A stretch of 64,000 nt of DNA from Caprimulgus europaeus (taxonomy: Eukaryota; Chordata; Aves; Caprimulgiformes; Caprimulgidae), in NCBI GenBank assembly GCA_907165065.1, contig OU015528.1, positions 33,874,515 through 33,938,514 of the forward strand, given 5' to 3'. Under the pieces are notes generated by a model, which had not been told where the DNA came from, searched no databases, and saw only the letters and a program-made list of their open reading frames with translations. Each line of letters begins with the position of its first letter. The stretch's first letter is position 1. Position numbers and translations under genes: made by a program. Below, piece after piece: positions 54,401 through 60,400 of this stretch.

Positions 54401-57400
54401 AGAACTGCTTCAAAAACAGAATATAAATTTAATCCTAACTTTAGCATTAGAAATAAGATACAAAATGAGAATTATCAACATTTTCAACAATGCACTCCTT
54501 TCAAGGTTACTTACAGGAATTGGAGGTGGCAGTGGCAAGGAAATTGGTGGTACTGGAGGTGGATAGTACCCCAATGGACACTCAAAGAAAGGAGGCTGCA
54601 CTGGAGAAGCAGCTGTAAAAAAAAAAAAAAATCAAGTGTAAGAAATCTGGTAGGTACTTACTCAACACCAACTCGAGCTTATACATCAACTGATTTAATG
54701 CAGAAGAAAGGAGACACATGTTTTTACTATACACCAATTTGAAAGGTAACAACAGACACAGCACAGTGCATCTAATTCTTACATATATGTATATAAAAAG
54801 AGTAGTCACCTGTCCTTTCTGTCCTTCTATTTTACATACAAAATGCGCACAGCCGAACAGTATTACTGAGGTAACGATTCAGTATGATTCAGCCCTCAGA
54901 TATGATTTAACTTGTCAGAATGTACCTTCTTAAACTAGGTTCCTCAACACAGTCTCCTGATTACTGGCTACCAAAAATACAATATAAATTAGAACAGAAC
55001 ACCAAATGCACAGCTGATACTGAATTCTGAAATATAAAGCTAGACCTTGAGATACTTCATCAAGAGAAGATTCATGTAGCTTACATGTCCAAAACAGCAG
55101 GTGCAGCTTTTAGCAAACTAATATATAAGGAAGGCTGACTAGAAAGGAGAAAAAGAGAGAAAAAAATAAAGAAAAAAGAGATGGAAGATTAAAAGCAAGA
55201 GAATAAAAATGGCCCATAAAGTAGTATGCTCAATTGAGGTTTCTGAATAGTCCACATGTTGAGCTGGAACAAGAAAACTTGAATACCTTAAATACACCTC
55301 AAATTCAAGAGTTAGTAAACTAATTAGGCTGGAAAAGACCTCTGAACGGTACAGGTGCTCAAAGCAGGGCTGCCCCCAAAGGTAGGTTGCTAAGGGCCTT
55401 GACCAGTCAAGTTCCAAGTATATGTGAGGATGGAGATTCCAAAACATTTTCAGTTAATCTGTTGTAGTGTTTAACCATCCGCTGTGGAAGTTTTCCCTCG
55501 TATCTAATCAGAATTTATTTTGTTACAATTTAAGTGTTGCCCCTTACTCTTCTGTTGCACACTACAGAAGAGTTTAGCTGTCTTCTCTGTAACTGCCCAC
55601 TACGTAGTTGAAGACAGCAGCAAAAGCCTTCCTTAGCCTTCTCTTCTCAACACAAACTCAGCTCTCCCAATCTCTTTTCATAAATCAATTGCTCCAGTCC
55701 CTAACGAACTTTATGAAAACCAAGCTTGAAACAGTTTCCCTTATTCAAAAGTCGTTTGTCAGACTCCTTTTAGTACATCACTATCTTTCTCCGACCACAA
55801 AACCAGAAAACTGATGCAGTCTCGTCAATGTTTAAGAGCTCCCTCCAACCACCCTCCCCTTATAGTCATAGTGCTACAACCCAGGCTGCAGCTTGCCTTT
55901 ATTACCCAAAGCCACACTGCTGACACATATTTCACTTAATGTTTATTGGAACCTCCAGGCCCTTTTCTGCAAGGCTGCTGTCTATCCAGTCAACACCCTG
56001 GGACCCTGGACTTTCTACACAGCTGCTTGGGAATGTAAAAGAATGAACTCTACAGTACTGCAATGAGAACAGTATAACCTTGAAGACCTTCAAAATACCA
56101 CTACAGCAGAGATGGAGAGGAAAGAGAGTCAGCATGAAAAAAGGACAGAATTATCTCGCTTTAAAGTGTTAGTTCTATAACTGACACATCTCAAAATACT
56201 TTCCTTCTAAAATTATAGCTCATTTCCTTTTTAACTATTTTCACCAATCACCATATAAGAAAACAGTAAATAAGTCTTACCTGGAGAGTTAGTTTCACTA
56301 TCTGTATCCATAGCAACTTCATCATAATTATCATACTGATATATGCCTCCAGCACTATCTGTAGACTGCTTATCCAAAGACCATCTCAAGTCCATATCTG
56401 AAGACTAAACACACAAAAAAGTGTACTTTATTTAGCTGATCTTAGGTTATTCTTTTAGAGCAAACCAATTAAAAGTAAATTTTAGAAACAGGACCTTATA
56501 ATTTTGTCTTCTAATTGCTTTATAAATACAATTGACTTAGCTTATACAAAAAGAGCAAACTGAAGATTACCTCTTAATCAAATTCATCCCAGGTAGTGAC
56601 CTGACAAATTAAGAGGCAGTTTTAAAACTGGATCTCTTTGGGAAGGGGGGAATAGGAGAGTGTCATGATACACAGAAGCAATTTTTAAATATCTATTAGG
56701 TCATCATGTACCTGGTAAATTCCCATTGTTATAGATTTCTGAAACACTGAAAGAGAGTTAAATGCTTTATTATTTCTGTTATCTGTCATGGCAATTATCA
56801 GCAGTGCTTAAACTACCCTTGAGAGAAACAACACAAAATTGCACAAGGATCATCTTCACTATCACAAAGGTTGTATGTTTAGGTGAAACATGTTCTGATT
56901 GTGATGTCTTGGGTGGAGAATCCTTTTATTGTCTCTGAAGGAGCCACACACCACACAAACATGCCCAGAGACGGTTAACTAATAAATCAGATTGTTTAAA
57001 GAATGCCTAATACTATATGGATGCCAATCAGTGTTCAGTGAACAGTGAAAATACGCAGAACAGGTAAGTACTCCTCAATTTGATTTTTCTGAGGCATATA
57101 CTAGACATTTTTGTAGCTTTTGGAATTACTACCCTTATAGTTAAACATTTTTGTCTTCGGTTTTCTGCTCATTAATATTATAAATTATATTTGTCTATAA
57201 CATGACCTCAAAAAGGGAGTCCCTTAGCTGGTTTCATTTCTCCTTACAGCATCAGTAGCTCCAAGCACTTGAAGCATCTCCCTGCAGCAGCTGTACTGCT
57301 TCCATGATGAAAGAACTAATTCTGAAGAAATGCTGTCACTTTTTCTATAATGTACCGATGTTTTAGAGACAGAACATTACTGACTCAAGTGTCTTTTGCT

Positions 57401-60400
57401 AATCTCTAAATGAAACAAGGAAGATAGCCTACAAGTGCAGCACGATGACCACTGCAGTAACTCTATTCCTTCATAAATTTGAGCAATTCTGTTATCCTGT
57501 AATGAGACCAAAGTAATTGTTTTGTGCCTATTTTGTACCTTGACAAATTAAAAAAGACTACAAAAAACAAGACATCTAGAAAGAAGCAGGCCACTGACGC
57601 TGTATAGACACAACAAGTTTGAAAATGCAGATAAAATACTGCAATCTAAGAAGAAAGCCAAGAAGTTTTGGTTGATTGGTTTGAGTTAAATTACAGACCA
57701 CTCTTTGATCATAATGTTCAAAATACCTTTAAAAGGAAAACGCTTTACCATTGACTTGCAAATGCACAATTCAGACAAAACTGATCTTACCAAACCCAAA
57801 GGGAATGTCTGTATAGCATGGGATTAAAACACTGCAAACACTGAAATATTTTGAGCTTTTTTTTTTTTTTTTTTAGGAGGAGCACAGAAAGGAGAGACGT
57901 AAAACTAGAAGGGGCAAGAGAAATCACTCATGAATTCCAAATATAACACCTGAACACCGTGTAACAAAATTTTTACCCTGCTTCTCGATCTCCTCTTTCC
58001 TCCAATTAGCTTCATAAATCGATTGTACTGCTCTTCTTGATTTGAGAGGTCCCTGATTTTTCTGATTTCTTCTTCCCTTTTTCTTCTCTCCTCTTCTTCT
58101 TCTTGTTTCCTCAGGTCTTCCTCTTTCTGACGCCTGTCTTGTTCCTTCTGCTGCTGCATCTTCTTCGATGTCTTTGTCTGCTGTTTCCTCAGAGCTTGTT
58201 TGGCTTTAAATAAAAAGATATGTGATTAACTCTACCTTACCTAAATGGTTCACCCTAATTCTAGATTCTTCAAGAGCTTTGAGTAGATGTATGGGGTTTT
58301 AAAAGGATTAAAGGCTCATTGCCCAATGTTTCACATAACATACTGTTCTGTTTGGGTTTTTTTTATTTCAGAGGTCACGCCATTGATAGTCATTAAACTT
58401 ATTACCTGTAGCACTAGTTTTTTTTGTTGAATGGGCTTTTGTACTGGCTTTGACTTTCTGTGTTACACTTTTCGTTTTTGTTAATTTTTCCTTGCTTTCC
58501 TTCATCACCTGTTGTTCTTTCTGTTGCCATTTTTTACTAGCAGATTGAAGTGCAAGAAGCCTAAGTTGCAATTCAGACATCTCCTCCTCATCATCAAGCA
58601 GCTTCTTGAGAAGACAAGAGAAGAAAGGATAATACAAAAAGTCAAGAAACATCATTTAATAACTAAATCTTTTGAGTCTTTAAGTGTGTCTCAAAACTTT
58701 TACCAAGAGACAGCTTAAAAATCCTGCTGTACTGGTAAGTGTCACTCCTTAAGAATGCACTGTTTCCATTACTCAAACATTTCTGGGCTCAATTTGGAAA
58801 AAAGCCCTCAGAGTATCATAATGCAATTATGCCTCATCGACAGAGGAATAGTTTCTTACCTTTTCAGATGCAACATCTGAACTGTTAAGTTTTCGCACTG
58901 ATGTGTGTTCTTTTTCTTCTGTACCTTCAAAAAGAAAAATACCGTATTTTTGAGTGAGCTGTTTCTCATGAGACAGAACTATGTTAAAATGATATGCAGC
59001 ATTTAATACATACAAACGTATTTTATCAGTATCATTGTTACATAGTGTAAAACTGAAGAGCAGTTGTATGTATAAGATCACATTAACAAACATTAATATA
59101 AATTGGCATGTCTGATAAAATCCATGTCATCATGATGCCATAAGCCTAAGGCAAGATTTGTCATTTTTTAATAATTCTGTCTTAAGGTTGACACATACTT
59201 CTCCAAGAAGCGGAGAAAAACAGATTTGGAGACAAGGGGAAAAGAACACTTCTTGCCAACTGTTTTATGCTACCATCTCATATCAGCTGCTGTCCTGAGC
59301 ATCTCAGATTCCATTGGCAGCTATTCTGAGCAACCAGTCAGTCTTTTGCAGAATTAAATACAAAGGCCCAAAGCTGCAGTAAGAGCACACTTACTCTATT
59401 TCATGCCAAATTAGAACAGAAGAGTTATCCTATGGAAATTAATACCAAATAGTAGCGCTTTCCTGCTACATTAAGATGTTGACATATTAATTTGTCAGAC
59501 TGCCCAAAAGCCATATATCCATACCATTATTATATAGTCTATATATACACACACACATATTAACATATTATATTTTATATACAATATCAATAATGCTATA
59601 TATAATATTATACTATTGCATAATTGAATTATTATAGCTAATAGCTATAATGGAATTGACAGCAAAATAGTAATTATATAATTTATATATAACCACATAT
59701 ATCTATGATTATCTGCATCAGAAGAAGGAAACAAACATTTAGAGAGAAGCTGAGAGACTTTTTCCTGTATTAGCCTTTTTTCAAAGACAGAATCCTTCTC
59801 ACAATTCAAACTGGTAGAAAGTAAGTTTGCACTCCATACAGCTTTTACTTTTCCTAGCATACTACAAAAAGTCACATACAGAAAGGCACTGTTTAAAATA
59901 TATCAAGGTCTTATACCTAAACACAAACAGCATGTAGTAAATGCTGAAGGTCTTCTTGCTGCAAGAGGAAGAAAAATAGTATCTAATATTCATTGGTATT
60001 CTAAAAGAAAATTTTAAAAAGTTATTACACTAAGCAAAGATTCTAACCACTCAGTCCACAGAATGGAAATAGGGAAACACAGACAGCATAGTAGTTTCTG
60101 TGATGCAGATATACATATGCATGGGCATACTACACAAACTAAAACATTCTTTGAAACCTGAAGGGGACAACACAGGCAGAACAGACTAATGGGCAAGGGA
60201 AGGAAAGGAGTGAATACTGAAAAGCCTCTGTCAGGGCAGCTGAACCACAGAGAATTAATTGTAGAAAGAGATACAAACTTCTCCAAGTTTTAAGACAAGT
60301 TCTTCAACTTCAACGGGTCTGGAGAAACATCCAGTACACCATTTTAAAATAAATATAATGGGAAAATCAAATTTTGCTTATTTCCTAATATATGCATAAT

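Noticed and set aside
57857-57900. T18 tract with flanking purine-rich sequence as a retrocopy poly(A) tail
   Set aside because: No gene-like sequence is attached upstream or downstream, so a plain homopolymer is the simpler reading.
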